A DNA stretch of 64,000 bases from Pezizomycotina sp. ARF18 (GCA_002224055.1 AZLU01000178.1:24493-88492), one strand, 5' to 3'; positions 47,598 through 60,334 are shown, numbered from the stretch's first letter. Notes: generated from the letters alone by a model not told the origin. Program-made: numbers and translations.

Positions 47598-48080
47598 ATG
47601 TGTCAAAAGGTATATTCGTGGTTATGCGGATGCTATTTCTCTGCTTCTCCCACGCCTGGAGCTCCCAAGAACAAAGGGAATTGCGTTGTCCCGTATAGCT
47701 GCGATTGTGAGCTCGAGGCCGGCCGCTACCTGATTCCTCGTTACGATTACTGCGACGATTGCTTTTTCAATGAAATGCGAAGACAATCGACCAAGGAATA
47801 TCAATGGTGGCTCCGTAGTAAATTTTCCGCAGTTAATCCGCGAAAAATGGATCGGCATTACTTCGACGAGTTGCTGAACTGGTCCGAAAAAAGATTAGCC
47901 TGGAATGAGGACAGGATTTACAAGGAAGCGGAAGAGGTAAAAAAGGCGCGCGAGACCTTGAATAAAGCCGAAAACGGTATACTCCACGTCATGTCAAGGA
48001 AGGTTAGGCAGGAGAAATCTGTGGTAGCCAGGTACGAAAATGAGGCGCGCGCTGGGGACAGTGTTGAGACAATTTATTAA
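47598..48080 (+). CDS. Cys-rich N-terminal, coiled-coil C-terminal protein (intact)
   Basis: One uninterrupted 160-codon frame, ATG 47598 to TAA 48078-48080. N-terminal 60 residues carry nine Cys: MCQKVYSWLCGCYFS, CVVPYSCDCELEAG, YDYCDDC, a spacing that looks like a small zinc-binding module. Many fungal hypothetical proteins start with the pattern M-C-x(5-8)-C-G-C, and this is probably one of them. The rest is a charged helix (RLAWNEDRIYKEAEEVKKAR, then ETLNKAENGILHV). No signal peptide, so intracellular. A TATAAA lies 59 bases upstream. The broken paralogue lies upstream on the same strand. Zinc binding is inferred; function unknown. Confidence 0.75.
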   Translation: MCQKVYSWLCGCYFSASPTPGAPKNKGNCVVPYSCDCELEAGRYLIPRYDYCDDCFFNEMRRQSTKEYQWWLRSKFSAVNPRKMDRHYFDELLNWSEKRLAWNEDRIYKEAEEVKKARETLNKAENGILHVMSRKVRQEKSVVARYENEARAGDSVETIY

Positions 48081-48442
48081 AAAATATAAGCCTGACGATG
48101 ACCAACCTAGGAAATGAGAACACATGTTCTCTTAGTGTTAATTCTCCTTTTTCGCATCCTTTTTATTTATGGCAATTACCCAACGGCGCAGACACTTCCC
48201 GACAAGATTTCTTTACAAAAGTCCACTTTTAGAATACCAGAAAAAAAAATTGAATGTATCCAAATCTACTGTCTTTTTTTTTTTTTTTTTTTTGGAAGAT
48301 TAATACTTCTTAATTAAAAACTTAAACCATAGATACACCTATCAATAATGATATATTTTTCCCCATCAAAAAATCATAACTATTGCTTATTAACTTATGT
48401 TTATCTCTGCTTATGATAAGAACCACAACGCTTTTTATCCAA
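48081..48442. other. intergenic flank of the copia element
   Basis: AT-rich with a T18 run near 48276-48293. No gene seen. It ends in TCCAA (48438-48442), the left target duplication of the retrotransposon. Confidence 0.6.
48438..48442. repeat. 5-bp target duplication of the copia element (left)
   Basis: TCCAA, repeated at 55760-55764 immediately after the 3' LTR. Confidence 0.9.
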
Positions 48443-48564
48443 TGTAGGAACACCATTACCATAGATCATGTATATACCTTATTATACATAAATAGGGGAG
48501 CTTTCCTCCCATCCTTATCTATCAATCAACACAATAATCGATCCCTCTCCACGGTACTCTAACA
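48443..48564 (+). repeat. 5' LTR of the copia element
   Basis: TGTAGGAACACC...CTCTAACA. It contains ATAAATAGGGGAGC, a TATA-like core promoter. Differences from the 3' LTR are almost all C/T or G/A. Confidence 0.95.
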
Positions 48565-48579
48565 GGTTATAAGCCCGGT
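48565..48579 (+). promoter_or_regulatory. primer binding site: initiator-tRNA half-molecule type
   Basis: GGTTATAAGCCCGGT follows the 5' LTR directly. GGTTATGAGCCC is the complement of the anticodon stem-loop of initiator tRNA-Met, the internal (half-tRNA) primer known for copia-type elements; here one G reads A, a RIP-type change. Confidence 0.7.
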
Positions 48580-48599
48580 AGACGTTCTACTACTCTTTA

Positions 48600-50350
48600 A
48601 CCAATTACAAGTTATAATATAATCTCTTAAAATTTTAAATTTAAATTATTAATTACTATCTTATTTCTTATCTACTAAGCTCCGTCGAGAAAAGCTTAAG
48701 TCCGATAAACTAGTTTACTACTTACATATTATAATAATATACCGAGAATAACTAACGTTTAAGCTAATATTAATATATAATTTACCGACGAGATACTCCG
48801 ATAGCGCGAGCATATACTTAATTAGTAATTAATTAATAATATTAAATAAAAATTCTAATATTAAAAAAATATAGGTATAATAAGCTATAAAATTCTATAA
48901 GATTATATATATTATTCTACTATAAATCTCTAATTTTAGCTTAGCGAAATTATAAAATTATTATAATCTTCTAACGATACTAATATAAAATAAAAAATTA
49001 TATTTACTATAGCTCTTCTTGATAAAATCTAATAGTAAAAAATAGCCGATAATATTAGACGATAATACTAATATACTATTATTTATAGTAATCGATATCT
49101 AAGTACGATAAAAGCTTAAAGAAGTATAAATATAGCTAAATAATACTTATAATAGAGAGGATCTAACGATAAGGATAATAATTTATAGCTTATCTTTACC
49201 TTTATCTATAGACTATAGCTATTAATATTATATATCTCTTAATTAATTATATATATCGATAATATTTTCTTAAACTTATAAATTCTTTACTTATTATAAG
49301 TATAGACTATTAAACGTTTTACTACCTTAAACTACCCGCGCTAGCTCTTAGATATTAAAGCTATACTTTAATTCGCTAACGCCTAAAAATACTTTACCGA
49401 TACTACCGTTAAACCTAAACGCTATATTATTAAGTATAGGCTAATCTATATCTACTTTAATAATAACGCTAAAGACGTGTTTTAACTAGTTAAAGACCGC
49501 TTTAATCGCGTTAAGATTAATTAACCCGCGTAGATAGCCTAGTATAAGAAAGGTAATAAAGTATAGAGCTTACTTAATAGCTCTCTATCTACCGACTATT
49601 AGTAGCTAATTAATCGAGATATATTAATAATTAAGGCTATAACTACTATTAAAAATAAATTTAATACTAGTACTAATAAGTAGATACGCGTATAACTAAT
49701 TAATGAGTTCTACGCTATAAAAATATAAAAAATAAAATATTACCGTTTACTACTCTTAATTATAACTTACGCGTTAATAGCTTTACGAAAACTACTTTAA
49801 AACTAACTAACGATAATATTTAATTAAAACTTTTTAATAGCGTAACCTTACTATTTAGCGTATATTATTAGAATATTCTTAACTCGCTAAACTAATCGCT
49901 CAAGAATATACTATAGTAGCTACTTTATATTAAAGCCTAATATAAAATAATAAATTAATTAATTAATAATCGTTAATATTAAACGCTAAAGCTAACTATA
50001 TCGCTAGACGTAATAATAAAAATATTAATTCTTATAATCCTTACTATCTTAGCCTATTTCTATATAAAAAATACCTATTTAGAGGATTAAGCGACTTTTA
50101 TTAAACGAGTAAACTTAATAATTAGTATAACTACTAGTACTACGATAGGTATAAATATATTAAAAAAAACTATAAAACTAAATATACGATAATAGATAAA
50201 AGTAAAATTTTATAATAAAAGTAAGCGTTATATTATAATGATTAGTAAATGAATAGAGATAACGATTATAAGGTTAAAAATCTATAAAATAGATTAATAA
50301 TCTTAAAATTAATAATTTACTAATATACGCTACCGATTAGAAAGATCTTT
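48600..50350 (+). pseudogene. copia gag relic with zinc knuckle
   Basis: Stop-riddled reading frame. Near 50140-50195 it gives Y-x-x-Y-D-R-Y-K-Y-I-K-K-N-Y, which becomes the CCHC zinc knuckle C-x2-C-x4-H-x4-C if the Tyr codons are taken as mutated Cys/His codons. This fits G-to-A change (TGT to TAT). No intact capsid segment can be read. Confidence 0.65.
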
Positions 50351-51499
50351 ATAAAGTCGAGCTTAACGGGGCTTCCTCTTTAAAAATCTTAATAACTAAA
50401 ATATAATTAATAACTATTAATGATAATTTTTAGATCTTAGACTCGAGCGCGTTAATATATTTTACTATATATAGAAATAATCTCTAAAATTACTAATAAT
50501 TTTTAAAACCTTATAAAATACTACTTAGTAATGGTTACTTACTATTATTACCCGGCTACGGTAATATATAACTTATACTAATATTACGCTTAAAACGCGT
50601 CTAGTAGATATGATCTTTCTAAACGTCTAGTTTTAACTAGTAGTCTACGTTAATTAAAATATAAGATTATAATAAGCGATAAAACGGAGATAATTAAATA
50701 CGTAATAATTATTATAATAGTATAAGATATTATCGACGATAGATTATAAGCTATTATTTATAAAGAATTTTATTTTACTATTATAAATTAAGTTAGACTA
50801 TTAATAATCTTTAATTAAATACCCGCTATATTAATTATAGTAACTAATTAAAAGAAATCTATATTAATAGCGCTTAAGCCGCGAGTCTATAAGACTAGTA
50901 TATATACCTTAAATACTTTTATTATCGCGTAATCTTATTACTTCTTAAGCGATTATAATATCGATATAAAATTAAGATCTAATAAATATTACTTAATATA
51001 AAATCTATTAACGATTAAAAGCGCGTACCGCTTATAAAAGATATTATAAGAGCGAGCGCTATTTCTACTAAAACTAATCTATTTAATATTATAGCCTAAT
51101 ACTCCTTTTATAATTAATAAAGATACTTAATATTTTATTACTTTTATCGACGATTATACTCGATAATATAAGATTAATACTATATAGTATAAAATTAAGT
51201 TAAAACTTACTTTAAAGCTTATTAATAAAAAATAACGGCCTTACGATTAAACGAAACTATAATAAAAAGATATAACGCTTTCGCGTAGGATAACGGCCGT
51301 AGAGAGTACGTTAATAAGAATTTTTAAAAAATACTAACCGATAATAATATATAATAGGAACTAAGTCTACTATATTATATATATTAAATAGTATCGCTAA
51401 GCGAATAGGTTAAACGCTATATTAGATAGTAATAGCGATATTAATATAATCTAATCTACCGCTAGATTTTTAAGGCGAAGCTATTAAGATAGCGATCTA

Positions 51500-53840
51500 T
51501 ATTTAAATCGATTATCGATAAAGGTAACGTTAATTATAAATCTTCTTATAAACTACTCTACTATTATAAGCCGATAATTATATATCTTAGACTATTCGGA
51601 TATAAGACGTACTTTTACCTATCTAAATAACGCCGCTATAACGGAAAATTAGTAATTATATACGTATAGCGGTTATAATTAGCTATATTAAATAATTAAT
51701 ATTACTATATAAACTATTAATAGATAGGATTTTATTTATTAGTAATATATAGTTTATAAAAGATCTTTTCTTAAAACGATAATACTAAATAAATAATCTT
51801 ATACTAAATTTTAAAGAGTACCGACGATTACTAAGAAATTAGTTATACCTATTAATTAAGTTAAATTATTATTAATATAATCTATCGATAAAGCCTTAGG
51901 TACTTAGATTACTAAGAAGTAGTAATTAGCTATAGATTCTAAAGAATAAAGTATAAAAAAATAAGTAATAGGTAGTAGTAGATAAAATTATTACTCGGCC
52001 TTAACGTTTATTATTATTAATAAAAAATAAAAATCTATATAATTAAGCGGTTAATAATATAAAAGCTCTTGCTACTAGTAAAAAAGCTATAACCTATCTA
52101 TTAATAGGATCTAGTTAGTTAGTAGAAGTCGCGCCTTACTTAAATAATAGGTTATAATAAAGTTATTAATAAATATTATTAATTAAACTCTTAAATAACG
52201 CTATATATAGTCGTCGATTAATTAAATTATTTATAAATAGGCTATATATACTATAATAGTTATACAACTACTATAAGATCCTTAGTCGCTAAAAAGTAAT
52301 AAGTCGAGACGATACTATCGATAGTTCTTAGTAATAATTAATAAGTTATAATTAATTTAAGATAATAGTTATTATAGTATTAAAGTCTTTAGCGTATATA
52401 ATAGCGTTAAAATATAAATAGGTATATACTATTAAACTAGGTATTACTAATATAAGCATTAATATAAGATACGGGTTAATTATACGTAAAGACTTATAAG
52501 AGAATATAGGTTTTAAGACCTACGCCCCTATCGCTAAACTAGTTACCTTTTATATACTATTATCGATAGTAGCTACTAATAATATAGAACTTAACGGTAT
52601 AGATATATAATAGCCTTTTATATACGCTAACGCCTAACGATTAAAAAATCTATATAAAAATTTTTTACTATTACTAACGTCTATTATTAATAATACTATT
52701 TAATATATACTATTAAAACGCGTCGTCGGTTAATATAAAATAGTAGAAGTATATAACGCTTTATAAGCCTTATATAGCCTTAAGTAAGTACTAAAAATAT
52801 AGAACGATAAAATTTATAATATATTAATTACCGTAGGCTTTAAACGATTAGATCTTAATAAAAGTTTATATATTTAATCGATAGCTACTAACGATATCTA
52901 CTATATATTACTATATATAGACGACCTACTTATCGTAACTAAATAATAATTAGTTATTTAAGAAGTAAAGAAGCTTTTAGTAGTAAAATACCGTATAAAA
53001 GATCTTAGTAAGGTATAATAATTTTAGGTATATAATTTAATATTATTAATAAAAATAAATAATTATTTTATATTAATTAAATATTATACTCGCTACTCTT
53101 AATTAATTTAGTATAAATAGTATCGGTCCCGTATTAATATTAATATAGACAGATATACCGTTACTATTAATAATAGTAAAGTATTAGACTTAAAAAGTAG
53201 TCTTTAGTTCTACTAACTATTAGGCGTATTACTATAGTTTATAATAGCTACGAGATTAGATATTATATACGCTATAACGCGTTTCTTAAAATTTATTACT
53301 TTACTAATAACTATATATACTCTTATATTAAAAATTATATTACGTTACCTACTAGATATACCGCGCTTAGATATAATTACTACGCTCGATAATTAAGAGC
53401 TTTTAACGGTATAGCGATATAGATTTTGCTACGGACCTATAACCTATAAATTAATAGAAATATACTACTTTATACTTTAAGGACCGACGAACGATATCGG
53501 TAGTCTAATAAGCTAGCGCTTAAAGTAGTAGTTAGTTATTATAGTATCGACGATAAAATCTAAATATATTACTATAGGAAAGACTATAAAAGAGGCTATT
53601 TTCCTTCGCGCGTTAATTAGCGTATTAACCGTTACTTATCCTTAACCGATACTATATATCGATAATATAGTTATAATTATATTAACCGTACGATAAAGAA
53701 TTATAATTAAGCTAAGTATATCGATATAAAATTTTACTTTATTCGCTTTTATTAATTAAAAGCTACTATTAATTATATATATTACTTTAAAGAAGAATAT
53801 TATTAATATCTTTATTAAAGTACTATTATTACCTTAATTT
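51500..53840 (+). pseudogene. copia pol relic: integrase C-terminus, reverse transcriptase, RNase H
   Basis: LRLFGYKTYFYLSK near 51580-51625 is the copia post-integrase block. KTYAPIAKLVTFYILLSIVA near 52515-52575 matches the copia T-[FY]-A-P-V-A block at the start of RT. YIDDLLIV at 52914-52937 is the catalytic Y-V-D-D box with both Asp kept. FKRLDLNKSLYI and KYRIKDLSKV flank it as expected. About 550 bases of RT keep one frame in spite of roughly twenty stops, so damage there is by substitution. RNase H remnants continue to about 53840. Confidence 0.9.
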
Positions 53841-54829
53841 AATTACTTATATACTAAGTTAGAAATAATTACCGCTAGTATTTAACGATAATACTTTTTT
53901 TTCTACTAGTATACTTTTTCTATAGGGTTTTTATATATAGAGATTTTAATAAGGTTATCTAATAATTAATAACGATATACGGTAATAATATATAATTTTT
54001 TTAACTCGCTCCTTAGCTTTTATATACTTAACGATTAACTATATTATTCGATAAATTAAGATATTAAAATTATAAAGTATAAGATATTAAAAATTATAAA
54101 GTATAAGATATAACGTAGTAATAGTAATAAAGTATATATAAACGAAGATAGACGACGGAAACGATATAAAAAGCTTTAATCGAGATAAGCGTACGATTAT
54201 AAGCGATAAAAAGTACGATTATCCTTTAAGTATATATTATACGTAAGAAACGCGTACGAGTAGAAAAAAGAAATTAATCGATATTTTTTAAACGATTAAA
54301 TAAAAACGATAAAAAAGATTATAAAAAAAAAGATACTAGAACTACTACGTAGATATTAATAATATATATTAATAATACTATCGATAATATATATCGATTA
54401 AATAACTAGAATAAAAGGAATAAGATTATTACTATTATTATTCTTAAGGTTCTTACGGTTACTATACCTATTATTTTAAAAGTACTCCCTCGTTAAAGAA
54501 TCCTTTAGCTCGCTATCGATATTTATATTATTATTTTTATCTAACGGTAGATTTATATCGCGCTTTTAAGATTTATCGGTTTAATACTATATCTTAATCG
54601 CGTTAACGATAGTATAACGATATAAGAAAAGATATTTCTACGATAGTTTTACCTATTAAAATATAGTTATTATACTTATTTACGACGTAGGAATCTTTAT
54701 TTTTATAAACGGCTATCATACGCTAAGCGATTAAAAAAATATATTTATATCGTTTAAACGGTCCCTACTTTTTATAATAACGTTTATATAGTATATTAGC
54801 TCTATAGCTAATAATAAAATAAATATACT

Positions 54830-55370
54830 CTTTCTATACTATAAGTTAATATAATTAACTATAAATATTAATATTAATAATTATATATAATAAATATAAT
54901 TAAATAGAGTAAACGATAACTTACTTATATTAAGCGAGCTTTAAGCTTCTATTATAATATCTAGACTTTATAGAATAGAGAGTATACCTTTATAAAGCTT
55001 AATTAATAGTATTTTATTATTATTATTATAATAGTTAAGATATTTATAACGATTAAAGGAGGGATTATAAAAATATAACCCGTAGTTATAATACTTAGAG
55101 TTATTTATATTATTATTAGATGCTTTACCGTTATCTTCTACTAGTAATACCTTTTTATCGTTAGTATTAGTTAGTTTTTTCTTTTTACCGCTATCGTTCT
55201 CCTCCTTTTTCTCTTCTTATAGCCTAGCCTAACGCCTCTTCTTATACCTATCGTTATCGTTATTTGTAGGATCCCGCGTACGCTTAGTAGTCTTCTTAGA
55301 AGGTATCGTTTAATATAATCGATAAGTAGGAATAGAAAATGTAAGAGAATCGATAATAATATATAATAAT
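54830..55370 (-). other. unexpected antisense open frame in the 3' part of the copia element
   Basis: Read from about 55370 down, the minus strand gives SLTFSIPTYRLY, TIPSKKTTKRTRDPTNNDND, RYKKRR, EEKKEENDSGKKKKLTNTND, KVLLVEDNGKASNNN and SKYYNYGLYFYNPSFNRYKY, with only about five stops in 180 codons, far fewer than in RT. The start is basic and charged; the Tyr-rich part could be a former Cys-rich zinc finger (TGT to TAT). It lies between RNase H and the 3' LTR, where most copia elements have no gene. Confidence 0.4.
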
Positions 55371-55638
55371 TAGGAAATTATAGACGGGAAGATATAATTA
55401 AGGGAAAGGAGAGAACGAAGCTATAGGATATAGGAGACTTTTTTTTATACTATAATCGTTTACTAGTATTGATAGTTTTTTATTTATTATTTCTTAAGCT
55501 ATTACTTATATATCTATAAAATTATCGATAATTTATATTTTCTTTATTCCGTTTTACCGCGTATACGCGTTAATAAACGCGTCTTTATCGACGCGCGCTT
55601 ACGATTATAGTATTGGTGATACTACGCTCGAGTGGGAG

Positions 55639-55759
55639 TGTAGGAACACTATTACTATAGATCATATATATGCCTTATTATATATAAATAGGGGAGCTTT
55701 CCTCCCATCCTTATCTATTAATCAACACAATGATCGATCCTCTCCACGGTGCTCCAACA
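55639..55759 (+). repeat. 3' LTR of the copia element
   Basis: TGTAGGAACACT...GCTCCAACA, 121 bp, clearly homologous to 48443-48564, preceded by the purine run GAGTGGGAG. Confidence 0.95.
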
Positions 55760-55764
55760 TCCAA
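55760..55764. repeat. 5-bp target duplication of the copia element (right)
   Basis: TCCAA, identical to 48438-48442. Confidence 0.9.
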
Positions 55765-57771
55765 TTATAGATAAAAATATTATATTACGAAGAAATCTTA
55801 GCTTCTATCGATGAACCTAATAAGTAAGTAATATTATCGAACTTAAACATAAGGCACGAATTTGGGTTATATACTCGGCACCGAGCTATTCATTCGGTAC
55901 AGTGAAGTTCTCTTAAGCAAAACGGTTGATTAAAAAACTCTAGGTGTGTGGTGCATTTCTGGTGAGACTCTGGTACCTTACGGTTGGCCTGATAATAAAG
56001 CGAGAAAGAAGCAAGTGTGATATATCACGTTTTACATGTGCCGGTGCCATAAGCTGGACTTGCTTTATAGTGCCGCTCCTACTGTGAATGGGCGGAAAAG
56101 GCCTGGATGTATGAGCCATCTAAAGCTTGTTGTTCAAAACTTGACGAACACTTTTTAGAGGCTGGGAGTTATTAAGTATATAATGTCCAGATATTTTCTG
56201 ATCGCAAGCCAGAAAGATACCGTTACTCCTTTTCAAACATCTACAGATATTCATCAACAGACAGAACCTCGGGTAGCAATATCGAAACCTTAAACTCCAC
56301 TGCAAGAAGAAAAAAGGAACGGAAAGAAAGGGAAAGAAAGGGAAAGAAAGGGAAAGAAAGGGAAAGAAAGGGAATAGAAGGAAATCGTATTCGAGCAATT
56401 AGAGTTCGTACGAGACGCTCACGATAGCCTGTGATGGGGCAGGGGCAGATTGCCCTGGGATATCTCGCGGAGGGAAGGGCAAAACCCTTCTTTCGCCAAA
56501 TTTCTAGTGACTAGTTTCGACATGATGGAAGTGAAGGCGAAGATATTGAGAGATTCTATTGTTTAGGAGCAACGGCGTAAAAAATATGGTCCTAGCGATA
56601 GGGCTTCTTAGTCCCGGTTTTAAGTCGGGCTTTAGATAAATGCAGGAAGTTCCCCAATAATAGTTTAGATTATAGATGGACGTTTTTTAGGAACCTAGCA
56701 CCAAAGGCTGGTTAGGTCGCTGCTGTAATCAAAAACGCAAATATCTCCACCATTATAATGCCAACGATGCACTCTTTTGCCGCAGCCCGTACAGAATATG
56801 AGCGCCAGCCAGGTGGCACTCCCCAAGTTCCGAGTCATCAGCATTGCGATTCATCCGTGAGTAGCCACTTGTAAAATTTTCAGCCGGTTAAAATCGAAGA
56901 TTTAGCCATGCGCTTTGTTCGTCCGAGTTCGCTTTTAGTACAATCTGATGAGCCAGCTCCGAGTATTTCTATCATTCCATGTTCAGCAGCTCCTACTTAC
57001 TCCTTGAAATACGATATTTAAGATTGTCCAAGAAACGCCCATTGGAAACTAATGATCTTGGCGAGAAACCTCATGATCTTGGTCTCCAAGTAAGTCCCGC
57101 TTCGGGAATCGGGAGTAATGCGGTGGAACTTTTCTTGACATGACCCGCGGCGCTGGGTCCTGGGGAAAGCTTAGTGGAGCACTGGGGGTGTTTCTTTTGG
57201 CCGCCACCCAAATTTCTGGTACCTGACGATCAACGCTGATCTGGTAGGGACGTATAACTATTGGACATGAAGATGGGACGATGAGCGTATTGACGTTTAT
57301 AATCTCGTAATCTCCTCTCAAATGATTCACAAAAATGCGTCCGGGGCCTGCAGATTGATAGGGGTTCTAACATGGTGGCGGCATTTGAGTACATAAGTAG
57401 TAAATACTCCGTCCGCGAGCGGGTAAGTGGGACTTCTCGATTTATATAACGTTAGATATCAATAATTTAACCGAGCGCAGCTTTAGCTTATATTCAAAAA
57501 CATGCCGTGAAAAAGAAGACTTGCTTCGAGCTCCCCCTTTTCGTCATACTCCTACAGAAAAGATTCGTTGAAGTGTGACTGATCCGGTTACGATACTCGG
57601 CTCTTAGGATAATACTGTACCATGGAATTGTGAGCGCAGCGATACTCCTCTATAAATTCCAGTGGTCCCTCCCGTTTGGAGGACTTCTTGATTCTACTAC
57701 CAGGCTAGCTTCATCGGAGGACATCCGGCAACTGCTAACCAAGGCATTTTTACACTCAGTTTCCCCTCACC
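55765..57771. other. intergenic, no strongly supported gene
   Basis: GC returns to normal within about 80 bases of the LTR. A GGAAAGAAAG tandem repeat lies at 56321-56374. A 93-codon minus-strand frame at 57330-57049 (MNHLRGDYEIINVNTLIVPS) has plausible composition but no domain; not called as a gene. Confidence 0.45.
56321..56374 (+). repeat. decamer tandem repeat (GGAAAGAAAG)5
   Basis: Five perfect copies and a partial sixth. Confidence 0.9.
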
Positions 57772-58103
57772 TTGCTACCTTGCAATGACTCATTAAACTT
57801 CGTTCTTTGGCCCTCCTGGCCGCCCTTTCCTTCTCTTTTGGACACTTTTGCCGTTCCCTGGCCTGCCGATGTTGAATCGCCGTCGCTCACAGATTCAGGC
57901 TTGCCACGGAATCTGGCACGACCGGAGCAGGCAGACGCCGGCGCGTACCTCCACGCCGCTGTCCAGCGACTCTCAGCCACCAACACGAGCACTTCCACAA
58001 GCTCCGCGGACTCGCGTAGCAATTTGCAGGTCGTTGTATCAGGCGGCACGCCCATACCCAGCGATCTTCTCCACCCGTTCGTAGACACCGGAGCGCGGGT
58101 TTA
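57772..58103 (+). pseudogene. left part of a gene interrupted by a mariner element (tentative)
   Basis: The plus frame from ATG 57772 ends in LVVVSGGTPIPSDLLHPFVD-like sequence (NLQVVVSGGTPIPSDLLH, TGARV) and runs straight into the mariner inverted repeat. After the element, the plus strand continues with VVISPKAIGGTANIAHLNP, which would join if one base is added at the junction. Joining gives one long beta-rich polypeptide, so I infer a single gene split by the insertion. A minus-strand frame over the same bases (58088-57756) is also open and cannot be excluded. N-terminal part is Ser/Thr/Asn-rich. Confidence 0.35.
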
Positions 58104-58131
58104 CAGTCGCTTGACATAATTGTTAGGACAC
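58104..58131 (+). repeat. left inverted repeat of the mariner element
   Basis: Exact reverse complement of 59428-59455; flanked on the left by TA. Confidence 0.93.
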
Positions 58132-58899
58132 TTTCTTAATTGGGAAGCGAATTCCCCATATCTAACACCGGACGCGCTATATCCTAATATATCTCTAATA
58201 ATAATAACTTATAAAATACCGAGAAAACGCTTAGATATTAGCTAACGGGTAGAGATTATCTACTATACGGCGTAGGGATACTTATATCGCTAAATATAAG
58301 ATATACTTAGTACTTAAGTAATACGTATTAACGTATCGTTTCTAGCTATATATATACCGGCCTATTTAACGTCTTCCTATTAAGCGGTAGACGTTACCTA
58401 CTTACTAAATATAACGTACGCCATATTATATAATATACCGATAATTATCTATTTAATATATTACCCGAGATAACGCGTACTACTAGCCTTAAGGTCTCTT
58501 CGCGTACTATTAATTAAATATTATAAGGTACGATATTAAGGTATAGGTATCTATTAAAAAACTATAGCTAGATATAGAGAAGGAGGCCCTAAACTTACCC
58601 TATATCTATAGTATAAGGATAATAATATAATAAATACTAAGAATATTATATAGAGTAACGAATTAGCTATATATAATAGCTATTAAATATAATAAATTAT
58701 ACGCCGGCGCGCTACTAACGATAAATATAAAAAAAATACTTAACGCTAGCCTTTAAAACGCTAAAAACGTCGATTATAGTATAAATATATATAACGTATA
58801 GCTAAAAGGCCCTATCGTACGCTATAGACGGCGTACGCTTGAGGAGCTTATAAGTAAGAGAGATTGACTCGGTTTTAATATATAATAGTACGTAGATAA

Positions 58900-59330
58900 G
58901 ATATTTAGCTAAAATTCTTTCTATTTTATAATAATCTAGGCGTAGACGATATAAAAGTATTATTTATAGATAACGGCGCGTCTATATATCGTAAGAAGTA
59001 CGCGTAAGAGTAGTTTAACGATAATAAGATTTTAAAGCTAGATTAGGTTTAAATAGTCCGGATCTTAATCTTATTAAAAATTTATAGGCGATACTTAAGG
59101 CGCGTCTTTACTATCGATTTAGATCTCTAGATCTTACTAAACGATCTTATATAGAGGACGAGCTATAAGAGGTAATATAGGCCGAGTAAGAGGCTATTAA
59201 TATTAAAGTAGTTAATAAGCTATACGATAGCTAGATAATCGAGTATAGGCTTATATAAAAATAAGGGTAGCTATACTAAGTACTAAATATATAAAATTTT
59301 ATAGATATATACCTAGACTATATTATATTT
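58900..59330 (+). pseudogene. mariner transposase relic, DDE catalytic half
   Basis: The readable segment covers the last two catalytic blocks (V-L-F-I-D-N-G-A-S and N-S-P-D-L-N-L-I-K-N-L) with about ten stops, and then A-I-L-K-A-R-L, matching the DDE superfamily endonuclease that follows the SPDLNPIE block. The first catalytic Asp and the helix-turn-helix region upstream (58200-58700) are too damaged to read. Confidence 0.8.
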
Positions 59331-59427
59331 TATTTTATAGCGATACTATAGCTCTATATCTTATAATTAGATATTTTCTATATCGTAGGTTAATAGAATT
59401 AAGGTAGTTTTCTTCCTAATTAGGTAA

Positions 59428-59455
59428 GTGTCCTAACAATTATGTCAAGCGACTG
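59428..59455 (-). repeat. right inverted repeat of the mariner element
   Basis: Exact reverse complement of 58104-58131; flanked on the right by TA. Confidence 0.93.
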
Positions 59456-59457
59456 TA

Positions 59458-60282
59458 GTCATCAGTCCCAAGGCCATCGGCGGCACCGCAAACATCGCCC
59501 ACCTAAACCCTGTGCCGGGATTCCAGAAATATGCCAATGGCAAAGTATAGTAAGTTATGCTGTCCATTTTCAAGGACTTTCGCCCTTTCCTTCGAGTATG
59601 GTTAACATCATGTTTCAGTATCGGTAAATGGGTGGAACTCCAAGTCACAATGACGTCCGGCAACGACGACAACACCAACGTCGTTGTCGCCACGCCGGCC
59701 GCGCTCGTCGCAACATACCTAGCCACCTGCTCGAGCGACTTCGTTTGGACCGCTTTAGTGACTGCGTGCCCCGACGAAACCGCCTCGGGTTACCTTGCCA
59801 ACACGGTCACAGACGATGAACCCGGCCCCCTCATCTTCGCTATCGGCTGGGATCAGCCGTCGAACCCTGGCATGAGCAAAGGCGCGCAGTTCTTCCGCAA
59901 TGTGAAGAGCATCAACGGTGTAAATGTCGTCGCCAATGACCCCACAGCGACCAACTTCTGGTGGCGAGGGTACGTCATGCGCAAAACCGGCATCCAGATC
60001 GGCATGAACTCCGGCGACAACTACCTGTACTACAAGCTCCCCACGGATCCCAACCCAAGTATAGAGGATGACTGGGCTACGCCGTCCGGCTGCATCGATA
60101 TAAACGGCGACGGATGCCTGCAGGGTGAGATGGTTATTAATACAGGAGTTACAAGTATGCTTCCCAGCGTGGGTTCGCCATATTCGCCACCTACCGTGGG
60201 CGGTTCAGGCCCGCATAAATACGCGCTACAGAGCGGGATAGAGTTTACCATATCCTGGGGCAAACATTACACCAACGTGTAG
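59458..60282 (+). CDS. protein of unknown function, right part of the mariner-split gene
   Basis: Exon 1 remnant ISPKAIGGTANIAHLNPVPG, FQKYANGK, then a probable short intron (about 59549-59623, GTATAG...TTTCAG), then one clean frame of about 220 codons: WVELQVTMTSGNDDNTNVVV, DFVWTALVTACPDETASGYL, GPLIFAIGWDQPSNPGMSKG, TNFWWRGYVMRKTGIQIGMN, DINGDGCLQGEMVINTGVTS, ALQSGIEFTISWGKHYTNV. The ATG 59557 lies inside the presumed intron and is not the likely start. Composition (Gly, Asn, Thr, Trp, Val; few Lys) suggests a compact beta-sheet protein. No family recognised. Ends at TAG 60280-60282; a one-base shift there would add an acidic Gly-rich tail (DEDNSYGAGDGYGAGDGNAG). Confidence 0.5.
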
Positions 60283-60298
60283 ATGAGGACAACTCTTA

Positions 60299-60334
60299 CG
60301 GCGCAGGGGACGGCTACGGCGCAGGGGACGGAAA
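60299..60334 (+). repeat. 18-bp tandem duplication
   Basis: ACGGCGCAGGGGACGG occurs twice in tandem within an 18-bp unit. In the shifted frame it encodes repeated Y-G-A-G-D-G units. Confidence 0.8.

Larger units (their letters stand above)
48443..55759 (+). mobile_element. full-length Ty1/copia LTR retrotransposon, heavily RIP-mutated
   Basis: 7317 bp with 122- and 121-bp LTRs (TG...CA ends), a 5-bp target duplication, a primer site just inside the 5' LTR and a purine run (GAGTGGGAG) just before the 3' LTR. On the plus strand gag-type zinc knuckle, integrase C-terminal, reverse transcriptase and RNase H regions follow one another; integrase before RT places it in Copia/Pseudoviridae-like elements. 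Stops occur every few codons and Cys codons read as Tyr, as expected of C-to-T change on both strands. It is complete in structure but dead. Confidence 0.95.
58104..59455 (+). mobile_element. Tc1/mariner-type transposon, RIP-mutated
   Basis: 1352 bp with perfect 28-bp inverted repeats beginning CAGTCGCTTGACATAATTG, imperfect similarity for another 15 bases, and TA at both outer edges (58102-58103, 59456-59457), the target of this superfamily. The interior is very AT-rich. On the plus strand LFIDNGAS near 58968 and NSPDLNLIKNL at 59052-59084 match the second and third catalytic blocks of DDE transposases (...-D-N-A-..., S-P-D-L-N-P-I-E-N-L-W). Many stops; dead. Ends are undamaged. Confidence 0.93.
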